From contig NZ_LN879430.1 of the NCBI RefSeq assembly GCF_900070325.1, positions 1,295,379 through 1,359,378 on the forward strand: a DNA stretch of 64,000 nt, read 5' to 3'. Under the pieces are notes generated by a model. That model saw only the letters and a list, made by a program, of their open reading frames with translations. It made no database searches and had not been told where the DNA came from. Of this stretch, positions 1 to 8,804 are shown piece by piece; the first letter of the stretch is position 1; every line of letters starts with the position of its first letter. Source of the DNA: Herbinix luporum (GTDB lineage Bacteria; Bacillota; Clostridia; Lachnospirales; Lachnospiraceae). The position numbers and the translations under genes are program-made.

Positions 1-1812
1 GACATATTCTGCCTCATTGTAATAGGTTTGATTAAAATCAAAAAATTCATGATAGCAGCCGGCATTAATAATAATTGTGGGACAAGCACAACAAATCAAT
101 AAAGATAGTTTTCCCATAGAAAAATTGTATGGTAAAACTCGAAATATAAAGTCAATAGGCAGAAGATATATTAAGCCTGTAAAGGGCTCTGCAAAGGTTG
201 AAGCTCTATTAGCTGCAATAAGCTCTACAATTCCAAGTTCTTTTGAGGCTCCCAGTGTAAAGAAAATCAAGACCATAATTATTAAGGCTATATAGTCATA
301 TCCATATACTCTATTTTTTTTAGATAGCACCATAATTATCCCAGATATAAATCCGGTTATCATACATATAAAATATAGCTTTGTAGGCTTTTTGCCAAAC
401 ATTGACCTAGAAGTAAAGTTATAAACTGCTTTTATATAAGATTTTATTAACTCAGCTGCAGAATTTTCCATAATACAACTATCTAATTTTTCGCTGTCAT
501 CTTTTAGAGAAGCATTTATAAGATATTCATCAGCTCCAAGAGCCATGACCAATTTTTCTTGATAATCAGCTTCCCTTCCATGCCAGCTTTCCCCTGCTAT
601 TACAGTTTTAGCCCAGTCAATTGATTCTTGAAAGGAAATGCCCTTTGCCAAACATATTCCGGTAGGAATAAGGGCAATTAAAGCTCCAAAAAGTCCACAA
701 AATAATAAGGGTATAAAATACTGCTTCTTAAAAATCTTAGGAATATAGGCCAGTCCTATGGCAATTACTGCAAATACTGCCGAAAGGGCTGTGTAATAAT
801 GATAAGATATAACTAAGCTAACACTAAGCATAAGTAGCAGCATTTCAGAGTCTATATATTTTTTATTAATATATGAATTTATACGAACAAAATTTCTTAA
901 TCTTGAATCCGTCTCAATTATATTATTCTTTTTATCCCTATGTAGATAACGAATCATAAAATATCCTATGGCCACAACTGCATACATACCTGCTTCCTGT
1001 GGAAGTGCTGCTCCGTAACGTCCTTGATTTAGCATTAAACTTGTAATTATAACTGCAGCCAGGGAATTATATTTCCCCACAAATATTTCCTTAGCTAATA
1101 AATATACCCCTATTATTAAAATTACAAAATAATAGGCCCCGGTATATAGCATAATTTCCCGGAGATTTAGACCAAAGAATACACGAACAAAATATATCAT
1201 AATATGCATTCCAAAAGGATAAATCCCATCGGAATATAAATTGCCCTGCTCCAGTTCCCATATCCAGGAATGATGTACCGGAATATCCGAATACTGATAA
1301 CAATGGTATATCATAAGATTATGGGTTAAAAACCATATATTATATATAATAATTCCAAGAAGAAGCAGGATTTCTATCCAATTGTTTTTTACTTTTCTCC
1401 ATATAGACCAGTAATATATTTTTCTATATATTGATTTATATAAAAATATCAAATGCCTTTTTAAATAACCAATCAGCCTCTCTTCCTTAAATGCAATCCA
1501 TAAACCAGTAAAAAAATTTCTTAACCGTTGAAAGAATTTCTTATCAGAATAGTTCCAAAGAATTAATAAATATATCAGTATATTAAAAGTTATATATGTA
1601 AATGAATTTAAGATATTAAATATTCCTAAAAATAAAACTAAATTGATTTGCATACTAGCCTGAAAGATAATTGCAAACCAAAAACAATAGCCAAAACTTC
1701 TGCCTTTAAGATGCTTCCTCCAAATAAAAATCGGAATTAAAAAATCTCTAATCACACAAGCTAATAATACTAATATTAAAGACAGTATATATGCACCAGT
1801 ATCAACAATCAC
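1..1812 (-). CDS. Large polytopic membrane protein of the polysaccharide operon (partial, C-terminus beyond the window)
   Basis: I translated the minus strand by hand from a GTG at 1812 and found an uninterrupted frame of 604 codons that leaves the window at base 1. An AGGAGAG Shine-Dalgarno lies just upstream. The product starts with a membrane segment, has many further hydrophobic segments, and has a loop with HHSWIWELEQGNLYSDGIYP. That architecture (about ten membrane spans with acidic and aromatic periplasm-facing loops) resembles GT-C or O-antigen polymerase-like proteins. No family signature is certain. It is the last visible gene of the Pel-type operon, 29 bp after the GT2-LRR gene. 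A role in polymerising, transferring or exporting the glycan is inference from context only. Confidence 0.7.
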   Translation of the reverse strand, partial: MIVDTGAYILSLILVLLACVIRDFLIPIFIWRKHLKGRSFGYCFWFAIIFQASMQINLVLFLGIFNILNSFTYITFNILIYLLILWNYSDKKFFQRLRNFFTGLWIAFKEERLIGYLKRHLIFLYKSIYRKIYYWSIWRKVKNNWIEILLLLGIIIYNIWFLTHNLMIYHCYQYSDIPVHHSWIWELEQGNLYSDGIYPFGMHIMIYFVRVFFGLNLREIMLYTGAYYFVILIIGVYLLAKEIFVGKYNSLAAVIITSLMLNQGRYGAALPQEAGMYAVVAIGYFMIRYLHRDKKNNIIETDSRLRNFVRINSYINKKYIDSEMLLLMLSVSLVISYHYYTALSAVFAVIAIGLAYIPKIFKKQYFIPLLFCGLFGALIALIPTGICLAKGISFQESIDWAKTVIAGESWHGREADYQEKLVMALGADEYLINASLKDDSEKLDSCIMENSAAELIKSYIKAVYNFTSRSMFGKKPTKLYFICMITGFISGIIMVLSKKNRVYGYDYIALIIMVLIFFTLGASKELGIVELIAANRASTFAEPFTGLIYLLPIDFIFRVLPYNFSMGKLSLLICCACPTIIINAGCYHEFFDFNQTYYNEAEYV

Positions 1813-1841
1813 TTATCTTCTCTCCTATGTAAATTAGATAT

Positions 1842-3644
1842 CTAATTTCCCTGTATATTTATTTGAGTATGTTTATCAAATGCCGTTTGCGAAATTATTA
1901 CATCAGCTGATAATACCAATACATTTGATAAAAAATCACATTTTCTAAAGGCTTGATGATTGATAGATAGAACCTTCTTTGGTATTTTCATATACTTTAG
2001 CTTACTACAACCATAGAAGGTACGGGCAGGAATTCTTTCTAATCCACTGGGCAGCTGAAAATAGGCTAGGTTTTCACAGAACATAAATGCAGCTTTTCCA
2101 ATACTTTCTAAAGCATCAATCTGGATAAAGGCTAAGGAATTAAGTTTGCCACAGTATGCAAAAGCATAAGCTCCCAGACTTTTTACCCTTCCGCTAATTA
2201 TAACCCTCTGCAAGCTGCTACATCCAAAAAATGCACCTTTATCTATAGTTTCTAGCATGCTATTAGCCCCAAACTCTACACTTAATAAGCTTTTACAAGC
2301 AGCAAAAGCATAGGGTGGTATTTTCTCTAAATCCGAAGGAAAAACACTGCTGCTGGCAAAAGTAATTTTTTTCAACGAATAACACCGGGCAAATGTATAG
2401 GCACCTATGGAAGATACTAAGGGTAAATTAAGCTCCTCTAATGAGCTACAACCTGCAAAGGCATAATCACCAATCTTACTTAGTCTGCTATTATCCTTAA
2501 ATATTACTGAACGTAGATTTGTACAATTATGAAATGCATGGGCTTCTATGGTGGTTACGGTACTTGGAATTTCTATCGAAACTAATTGGTCACAGCCGTA
2601 GAACATTCCCTTTTTAATTGTCCTTATATATTCCGGAATTACAATATTTCTAATATTCTGGCTATAAACATACATTTGATTACTTAGATTATTATTACTT
2701 TTTAACTTATTTAGTTTAATCTTAACTGTCTCATTAATTACTGAAAACTTCATACGGAGTGAAGAAATTATATTTTTAAGTAACTTAGTTATATAATTGC
2801 AAGCATGACCTGTGGTTTTAATGGGATGTTTAACAAAATTTATGGCCAAATATAAAAGATAATCCAACCACATATAATTTTTCCTTGTCAGATATATCAT
2901 TTTGTGATAAAACTCTTCTTGTACTTTTTTATTAACTATAAATAAATTCATATGTTTCATATAAAACTTTTTGTAATCAAGATAAAGTCTAAGTTCATAA
3001 TCCAAGAAAGCCTCTGTTATACGGCATTCACATAGGGATTTTGCGTATATAATTACTTTATACTTATAACTTAACCTAATTACCATATCCCCATCACATA
3101 AGTTATCCAATTCTTCATCAAAACCACCGATTAACTTAAGTGCTTTTATTTTATAAACTACCTGGGCTGATCTTTTTATCATCTTATACAAATCTAATTT
3201 CGAAAGGGGCTTATCCTCTTTTTTAATCAGAGGCTTCATATAATGATTCCTCTTTCTTTCATCAATCAAGATTCCCCCCATACAGGAAGCTGCTGCCTCA
3301 GGATGTTTTGTAAGTAATTTTATATGGCTTAATGCAGTTTCTTTCATCCAGTTGTCATTGGCAGTTAAAAAAGCCACATATTCTCCGTCCAAATAATCAA
3401 GAATATGGTTTCTGATTTTTGCCATGGAAAAGGAAGGATCTAGTTTGATGTATTCAACCTCCAAGTATGAGGATAAATCCTCCTGCAGCCCGATACTATA
3501 TAGACTATTTTCTTCATTGGCATCGACTACCACAATCTTAATGGGCTGATAATCTTGATTAAGAATAGCCTCTAAGGTAGCTAAAAAATTTAGGGAAGTA
3601 TTCATTTTTGCAATGATAACTATGTTTAACAATGAATTTGACAT
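1842..3644 (-). CDS. Family 2 glycosyltransferase fused to BspA-type leucine-rich repeats
   Basis: A 600-aa protein. Residues about 1-230 form a GT-A fold: the N-terminal strand NIVIIAKMN, the VVVDAN nucleotide-site strand and a FLTANDNW element near residues 92-99, where family 2 enzymes carry their DxD-like motif. Residues about 335-590 are tandem BspA/LRR_5 repeats, each recognisable by A(F/Y)xxC..L followed by a strand (for example AFAGCSSLEELNL and AFFGCSSLQRVII). There is no signal peptide, so the repeats are predicted to be cytoplasmic. That is odd, because LRR_5 repeats are usually found on secreted surface proteins. It has an AAAGGA ribosome site and sits in the polysaccharide operon. 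The transferase assignment is good; acceptor and sugar are unknown. Confidence 0.8.
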   Translation of the reverse strand: MSNSLLNIVIIAKMNTSLNFLATLEAILNQDYQPIKIVVVDANEENSLYSIGLQEDLSSYLEVEYIKLDPSFSMAKIRNHILDYLDGEYVAFLTANDNWMKETALSHIKLLTKHPEAAASCMGGILIDERKRNHYMKPLIKKEDKPLSKLDLYKMIKRSAQVVYKIKALKLIGGFDEELDNLCDGDMVIRLSYKYKVIIYAKSLCECRITEAFLDYELRLYLDYKKFYMKHMNLFIVNKKVQEEFYHKMIYLTRKNYMWLDYLLYLAINFVKHPIKTTGHACNYITKLLKNIISSLRMKFSVINETVKIKLNKLKSNNNLSNQMYVYSQNIRNIVIPEYIRTIKKGMFYGCDQLVSIEIPSTVTTIEAHAFHNCTNLRSVIFKDNSRLSKIGDYAFAGCSSLEELNLPLVSSIGAYTFARCYSLKKITFASSSVFPSDLEKIPPYAFAACKSLLSVEFGANSMLETIDKGAFFGCSSLQRVIISGRVKSLGAYAFAYCGKLNSLAFIQIDALESIGKAAFMFCENLAYFQLPSGLERIPARTFYGCSKLKYMKIPKKVLSINHQAFRKCDFLSNVLVLSADVIISQTAFDKHTQINIQGN

Positions 3645-3660
3645 ATATATTAATCCTTTA

Positions 3661-4986
3661 CTAAATTATATTAGCTAGTTTAATTTCACCCAACTTATAA
3701 TAGCCCTTATAGCTTCCAGGTGAAAATGAATTTGCCAGCTTAATATATTTTCCTATGCGGGGATCATATATGGCCAAGCATAATATATAATGCTTGTCTT
3801 TTAAGGCATCTAGCCTTATAAAAGTTTCAAATTCAACTGTCTCATTGGGTAACCAAAATCGGGTATCTGTATTAATATGGTATTCATAAAAATTAGTATT
3901 AATGATAGCTGCTAAGGCTAACTTAAGATCAAATCTATGATAAGAAGAAGAAAAACCTGTATTACAAAGTTTGATTTTTATCTTTATCCCACCCTTTAAG
4001 GGTGGAGATACTTTTATATCCTTAATCAAATAACGGTATCCAAGATGGGCGGCTATATAATCAAAGGCTGATTTATCTTTCCAAATAGGTTTTGAGGAAG
4101 GGGATTTACTGGCTTTCCACTTATCAAGGACTTCCCTGTCATATCCATCATTAAGATAGGATACTCTCATTATCCTTAATTCCCTAACCGCAGTTTCTAC
4201 ATCATTATATTTACAGTTATTTATTACCTCTCCCCCATTGGAGACATATCTGCATAACTTATTCTGAAAATTAAGCTCATCCTTTCTAATCCATTTATCA
4301 CTGTAATTGTCAGAAACTTTTGCTCTAATATAACCATATGTCCCATAATCCGTATAGGAAGATAGGATACCATCATTAAATAGAGAAAATCTGGACCTGA
4401 TTAGCTTACTATATGCGGTTTTATCATCTAAGGGCTGATTGGTCTTAAATATCATTCGCCAAAAACTAGGACACCTTAGGGCTATTTGTGTGCCCTCTCC
4501 AGTACAATCATACAATTTATAGGCCAGCCTTGTCATATGCTCTTCACTTAAATACCTGGAACTATGCATTTCACCCCAACTACCGATAAAAAGTCCTTGT
4601 ATTATATAAATGCTATCTTCAAATTCTTTAAGGAGATCTGACAGCTGTTCCATATGATTTAATACAATTCCTATATTTTTTGGCTCACTATCTAAACCTT
4701 TCCCCTCCCAGTCATATAAGAATCTTACTATCATCTGCTTTTTATGTAATGTAAAATATCTAAATATCCATTCAATATTCCCTAATGCTTCCATAGATAA
4801 GGGTCTATCATTAAAATTAATCAAATTAATTTCCAGAAGGCAAATCTGATGGTTTGAAATTAAATTTATATCATATTTATTGTCTGCATAAAAACGATAG
4901 ATTGAATAAAGACCGCAATAGGGATTATTTAAAATATCTGCTTTTTCTATACTGGGATAGGGGATCCATTTGAATTTATTAATCAT
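3661..4986 (-). CDS. DUF4874/DUF4832 domain protein (putative glycoside-hydrolase-like)
   Basis: A 441-aa protein. The N-terminal half looks like a TIM-barrel-type DUF4874 region, including a strand with GLFIGSWGEMHSS; the glutamate after WG is where an acid/base residue would sit in a hydrolase barrel. The C-terminal half (from about 320) is beta-rich like DUF4832, with a FSPGSYKGYYKLGEI ending. No signal peptide or membrane segment is visible, which is unexpected for a glycan hydrolase. It overlaps the upstream GT2 gene by ATGA, so translation is probably coupled. The family name is recalled from motif resemblance; enzymatic function is unproven. Confidence 0.65.
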   Translation of the reverse strand: MINKFKWIPYPSIEKADILNNPYCGLYSIYRFYADNKYDINLISNHQICLLEINLINFNDRPLSMEALGNIEWIFRYFTLHKKQMIVRFLYDWEGKGLDSEPKNIGIVLNHMEQLSDLLKEFEDSIYIIQGLFIGSWGEMHSSRYLSEEHMTRLAYKLYDCTGEGTQIALRCPSFWRMIFKTNQPLDDKTAYSKLIRSRFSLFNDGILSSYTDYGTYGYIRAKVSDNYSDKWIRKDELNFQNKLCRYVSNGGEVINNCKYNDVETAVRELRIMRVSYLNDGYDREVLDKWKASKSPSSKPIWKDKSAFDYIAAHLGYRYLIKDIKVSPPLKGGIKIKIKLCNTGFSSSYHRFDLKLALAAIINTNFYEYHINTDTRFWLPNETVEFETFIRLDALKDKHYILCLAIYDPRIGKYIKLANSFSPGSYKGYYKLGEIKLANII

Positions 4987-5729
4987 GTTTTTTGTAATCC
5001 CTTTTTGATTCTAACTGTTACTGTCCATATACTTAAAGGCATAGTTAACATATAAATCAGCTGCTTTATAAGTCCCCTATGCATACTGACTCCGGCCTTT
5101 CTTTCATACATAACCGATGTAGTCTCCTTAATTCGATAGCCTAAAAGCAGCATCTGGATTATCATATTGGCGTCAGGATATGAACAATCAAAGTTGCCAT
5201 ACTGGGAATAATACTTAAAAGCTCTGCGACTTAGTCCCTGTAAACCGGAAGTGGGGTCCGTAATAAGAACTCCTGTCTTTTTTTTAATTAAACAGGAAAA
5301 ATAAGATATAGATAATTTCTTAATTGCAGAAATTTTATAAGCCTTACTTCCGGCTAAAAACCTTGAACCTATTACAATATCCGGTGTATTACCCTCTGCA
5401 TCTTTTGAATGAAGACATCTATATATATGGGCTATATTGTCTACAGAGTGTTGGCCGTCCCCGTCTATTTGAATAACATATTTATAATTATTTCTTACTG
5501 CATATTTATAGCCCACTTGCAGTGTGGCACCGTAACCTAGGTTAAATACATGGGTAATTAAAGGCATATTATAGGATTTTGCAATAGCCTCAGTCCTGTC
5601 ACTGGAGGCATCATTAATAATTAAAATATCTGCAAAGCTTCTGATTTTTGGTTCAGACAGGCTTTCTAATAAATTAGCAAGATTTTTCTCCTCATTAAAT
5701 ACAGGAACTATAACTAATAGCTCTTTCAA
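4983..5729 (-). CDS. GT2 glycosyltransferase, dolichyl-phosphate mannosyltransferase type
   Basis: A 248-aa transferase from a TTG start with AGGAGATG eight bases upstream. It begins VIVPVFNEEKNLANLL, has the nucleotide-binding IINDASSDRT and the metal-binding DGDGQH (DxD), as in DPM1/GtrB-like enzymes that load a sugar onto a polyprenyl phosphate. Length fits the single-domain form without C-terminal membrane spans. It is flanked in the operon by a GT4 enzyme (6 bp upstream) and the DUF4832 gene (4-bp overlap). A DUF2304 protein two genes upstream often accompanies this type. The donor sugar cannot be read from the sequence. Confidence 0.85.
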   Translation of the reverse strand: MKELLVIVPVFNEEKNLANLLESLSEPKIRSFADILIINDASSDRTEAIAKSYNMPLITHVFNLGYGATLQVGYKYAVRNNYKYVIQIDGDGQHSVDNIAHIYRCLHSKDAEGNTPDIVIGSRFLAGSKAYKISAIKKLSISYFSCLIKKKTGVLITDPTSGLQGLSRRAFKYYSQYGNFDCSYPDANMIIQMLLLGYRIKETTSVMYERKAGVSMHRGLIKQLIYMLTMPLSIWTVTVRIKKGLQKT

Positions 5730-5735
5730 ATCAAA

Positions 5736-6956
5736 TCATCTCCTAGCCCTTATTAAATATAAAAAATCTTCCATATCTTTTGGATCTTCAAAGTTTTTTT
5801 CCTTTGTATTTTTTTCATATTGCCCTCTTAGGATAGGATTATCTATTAACTTCTTTATTTCCCTTACCAAATTATCAACATTAAGAGAAAATAAGCTGCC
5901 GTCATGTCCGGATATTATCTGTTCGGCATTCCCTGTACAGTCAGAAGCAATTATAGCCTTGCCTAAAATCTGGGCTTCCTCTATAGCTATGCTCTTTCCT
6001 TCAAATCGACTAGCCTGGACAAATATATCAGCTTGATTTATATAAGGATAAGGATTATCCTTCTTTCCCAGTAAAACAAATGCCTCCCTAACCCCATATT
6101 TCTTTATCAATTTCTTAAGATTTGACCTTTCTTTTCCTTCTCCTATTACATACCAACGGACCTTATAACCTTCATTTAAAATTTTTGCCAATGCCTCTAT
6201 GGCAAGATCATAAGCTTTCTGATAATGCAAACGACCAACACTGACCAAGCGTATCCCATCAAAATCATCAGTAAAACCAATTCCTCTATCGGCTTTTTCT
6301 ACTATAAGTTCCCTATCTAAAAGATTTCTAAAAAGTCTTATTTTCTTCCTGTACTGAGGATATATCTTAGAGAATTTCTCACCGACTCCTTTAGATACAA
6401 CATAAATTCTATCCATAGACTTATAACAATCCCTATCCATATAAGGACTATAACCGGCCAATTCATAATCAATATGTACAAAGGCAGCTTTACAGGCTGC
6501 CTTAACTTTATCCCCTAAATAATAGGTGGCAGCCCCCTCTAAATAAGCTACAGCCATATGGTAAGTGTCTTTTCTAATAGGCCTTCCCTCTGCCAAAAGC
6601 CTCCATAACAGCTTATCCCATTGAAGTTTATTTCCTTTTGCTTTTTGCTCCTTGATGTTACCGATAATAAGCTTACAATTCTTAAATCCTGTTAATTTAT
6701 AAAAGAATGAGTAAATAAGCTCTTTTGCAATTATCATATGGCCTAAAAAGGAATGTAGGGAAGCTTTACTATAAGTCTTGTTAAGTATTTTTACCTTCCT
6801 TGGAACTTTTTCAAACAACTCTCCGCAAGGTATTATGACATAAAGAAAAAGCTCTATATCATCCATGGTTTGCAACTTTTTTAATAGTTCAATTAAGGCT
6901 GTTTCGGCCCCGGCTTGACCCATGGTATTTATAATAAAAAGGATTTTTTTCTTCAT
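5736..6956 (-). CDS. GT4-family glycosyltransferase
   Basis: A 406-aa GT-B enzyme. The N-terminus INTMGQAGAETALIELL carries the family 1/4 glycine-rich loop. The C-terminal Rossmann domain starts around VSVGRLHYQKAYDLAIEAL and holds the EX7E donor motif in FEGKSIAIEEAQ. It is a cytoplasmic retaining transferase acting on a lipid-linked or nascent glycan. Its start overlaps the end of the DUF2304 gene by 4 bp, so the two are translationally coupled in the Pel-type operon. Sugar specificity is unknown. Confidence 0.85.
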   Translation of the reverse strand: MKKKILFIINTMGQAGAETALIELLKKLQTMDDIELFLYVIIPCGELFEKVPRKVKILNKTYSKASLHSFLGHMIIAKELIYSFFYKLTGFKNCKLIIGNIKEQKAKGNKLQWDKLLWRLLAEGRPIRKDTYHMAVAYLEGAATYYLGDKVKAACKAAFVHIDYELAGYSPYMDRDCYKSMDRIYVVSKGVGEKFSKIYPQYRKKIRLFRNLLDRELIVEKADRGIGFTDDFDGIRLVSVGRLHYQKAYDLAIEALAKILNEGYKVRWYVIGEGKERSNLKKLIKKYGVREAFVLLGKKDNPYPYINQADIFVQASRFEGKSIAIEEAQILGKAIIASDCTGNAEQIISGHDGSLFSLNVDNLVREIKKLIDNPILRGQYEKNTKEKNFEDPKDMEDFLYLIRARR

Positions 6957-7357
6957 ACTATCAAATTCTCTACATCTTTCTTTTCATTATTAAGATAGTG
7001 CTCATTAATAAAACTTTTTAATTGCATATTCTCATCATTAAGAAGTGATATCTGCATGGCCAGTTCATTAACCTGTGCAGTTAGCTTTGCATTTGTCTTA
7101 TAGCAACTAAAAATCCCATAAAAAACAAACATAAATGATATGGTAAATATTATGGAGGGAGGATATTCTACGGAAAATATATCTGAAATTATAAATACAA
7201 GTTTAGGAAAAAGACCAAACATAAATATAAATAATCCTCCAAATATCCAGAACAAACTTTGCTTTTCAGTCATTTTTTTAGCTATGCTAGCCTTTCTTGA
7301 AATATAGATAAATCCAATTCCAGAAAGACATATAAAAACTCTTAAGGGTATAGACAT
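6953..7357 (-). CDS. DUF2304 small membrane protein
   Basis: A 134-aa protein with three hydrophobic segments (about residues 1-20, 33-58 and 68-85) followed by a charged coiled coil containing LTAQVNELAMQISLLNDEN. This is the DUF2304 layout, whose members usually sit beside polyprenyl-phosphate sugar transferases such as the GT2 at 4983. GGAAGATATT precedes the ATG. It probably assists membrane glycan transfer. The assignment rests on topology, size and neighbourhood. Confidence 0.7.
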   Translation of the reverse strand: MSIPLRVFICLSGIGFIYISRKASIAKKMTEKQSLFWIFGGLFIFMFGLFPKLVFIISDIFSVEYPPSIIFTISFMFVFYGIFSCYKTNAKLTAQVNELAMQISLLNDENMQLKSFINEHYLNNEKKDVENLIV

Positions 7358-7383
7358 AATATCTTCCTTTCTTTAACTTAAGT

Positions 7384-8778
7384 TTAATTAAAAATCGATC
7401 CTCTGCAAAAAACATGACTGTCAATATTTTTTTCAAGCCAGCGAAGTCTAAAGTAGGAAAAGGTAAATGCAAAAAATGAGGAAATAGTAAATCCTAGCCC
7501 GTACCATATAGCACTTAAATTTGCAGTTAAAATAGAGCCAATTATGGAGACAAGTGCAAATATCAGACAGTTTATTAAAGAACCCTTTAAATCTTCAAAG
7601 TAATATAAAAATAATAATTCAGAGTACATTAAAAATGCTATATAATAGCCTAAGGCCAACTGAGGATAAATCTCCATTATTAATCCTGAAAATCCCCAGA
7701 TAGGTAAAAAAACCCTGGCCATAAAATAAATAATAACCGTTACAATAAACTGTTGATAAGCTAATGAAAGTATCAGGGATGAGAGTACCTGAAACATTCT
7801 CCTTTTTGTTTTTTCAATTGTTTCTAATTTACCCCCGATAATTGCTTCCATATACTCTCTGTATCTTTCTTGAAAATGCATTTCTACCTTAGATAAAAAA
7901 AACACACCGGCCGATATATTTGTAATCACTGCTAAAAAGGAGGCCATATCATATGGCTGATTACAAACAAATGTATCGGCTACCACTAAATGTCCCGGCC
8001 TGGTCCAAAATACAAAATTATGTGCAAATAATCCAAGGGCATATAAGAAATTAGAAGCTATAAGTTTCCAATAAATACGATAATAACCGGTAACCTCCAT
8101 ATATTTATGACTACCTGCAGGAAAATATCTAAGGACATTGGAAAGTTCTAAGGAAGCTATTAATAAAAATCCAATTGTTAATGCCAAAAGCATACTATAG
8201 CTAATGCTAAGTCTTATAACAAAACGAAATATCATAGATAATAAAAAAGTAAGTCCCATAGAGACAAGAAAATAAAGACAAATCTTCTTATACTGTTTTA
8301 AAACAGAATTATATACCATGGTAGATAAAGTTAGGGTAAATCCTAAATACCCCATAAATGCAGTAAAGATATAGTAAGGATTAATCTCACCTACCACTAG
8401 AGCATAAATGCAAAAAGGTATTGCAAGCAAAGAAGAAAAAGTTAGAGTCGTAATTGTACCTACATATATACATGGTCTGATATCTTCATATTTTTGCTCG
8501 TATATTTTATCAGTTTGATATTTTGATAATACCGAATTAAAAGGAGCTGTGGTCAGTAATGAAAAAACAAAAATGTATAATAAGCTACATGAAAATATTT
8601 CTCTTTCAAAATAAGCTACTCTTTCAAAACCCAGCACCTTATACATTCCTAGCAAACATCCGATTACCGTAAAAAGCGGTGCTATTGTATAGGTTAAACT
8701 AAAGCCTATTCCATATATGGAAGTAGCCACAGTATGTTTATTAAATATTTTATTTAATTGAATACCTATACCAGCCAT
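7384..8778 (-). CDS. pelG: PelG-like polysaccharide export/synthesis membrane protein
   Basis: A 464-aa polytopic protein with about twelve membrane spans, starting MAGIGIQLNKIFNKHT. The N-terminal GIGIQL..F element followed by regularly spaced helices, and the conserved FVFWTRPGHLVV stretch, are characteristic of PelG, a MOP-superfamily relative of Wzx flippases. In Pel systems PelG forms the inner-membrane complex with PelD, PelE and PelF and moves the partially de-N-acetylated GalNAc-rich polymer across the membrane. It lies directly downstream of the PelF-like gene (26 bp) with an AAGGTGAT ribosome site, the canonical FG order. Confidence 0.87.
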   Translation of the reverse strand: MAGIGIQLNKIFNKHTVATSIYGIGFSLTYTIAPLFTVIGCLLGMYKVLGFERVAYFEREIFSCSLLYIFVFSLLTTAPFNSVLSKYQTDKIYEQKYEDIRPCIYVGTITTLTFSSLLAIPFCIYALVVGEINPYYIFTAFMGYLGFTLTLSTMVYNSVLKQYKKICLYFLVSMGLTFLLSMIFRFVIRLSISYSMLLALTIGFLLIASLELSNVLRYFPAGSHKYMEVTGYYRIYWKLIASNFLYALGLFAHNFVFWTRPGHLVVADTFVCNQPYDMASFLAVITNISAGVFFLSKVEMHFQERYREYMEAIIGGKLETIEKTKRRMFQVLSSLILSLAYQQFIVTVIIYFMARVFLPIWGFSGLIMEIYPQLALGYYIAFLMYSELLFLYYFEDLKGSLINCLIFALVSIIGSILTANLSAIWYGLGFTISSFFAFTFSYFRLRWLEKNIDSHVFCRGSIFN

Positions 8779-8804
8779 ATTATCACCTTAATTATTTAAT
8801 CTAT

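Noticed and set aside
1091..1303. Short minus-strand frame of 70 codons inside the left-edge gene
   Set aside because: The longer uninterrupted frame from 1812 to base 1 covers it in another frame and has a ribosome site; the short frame is a shadow.
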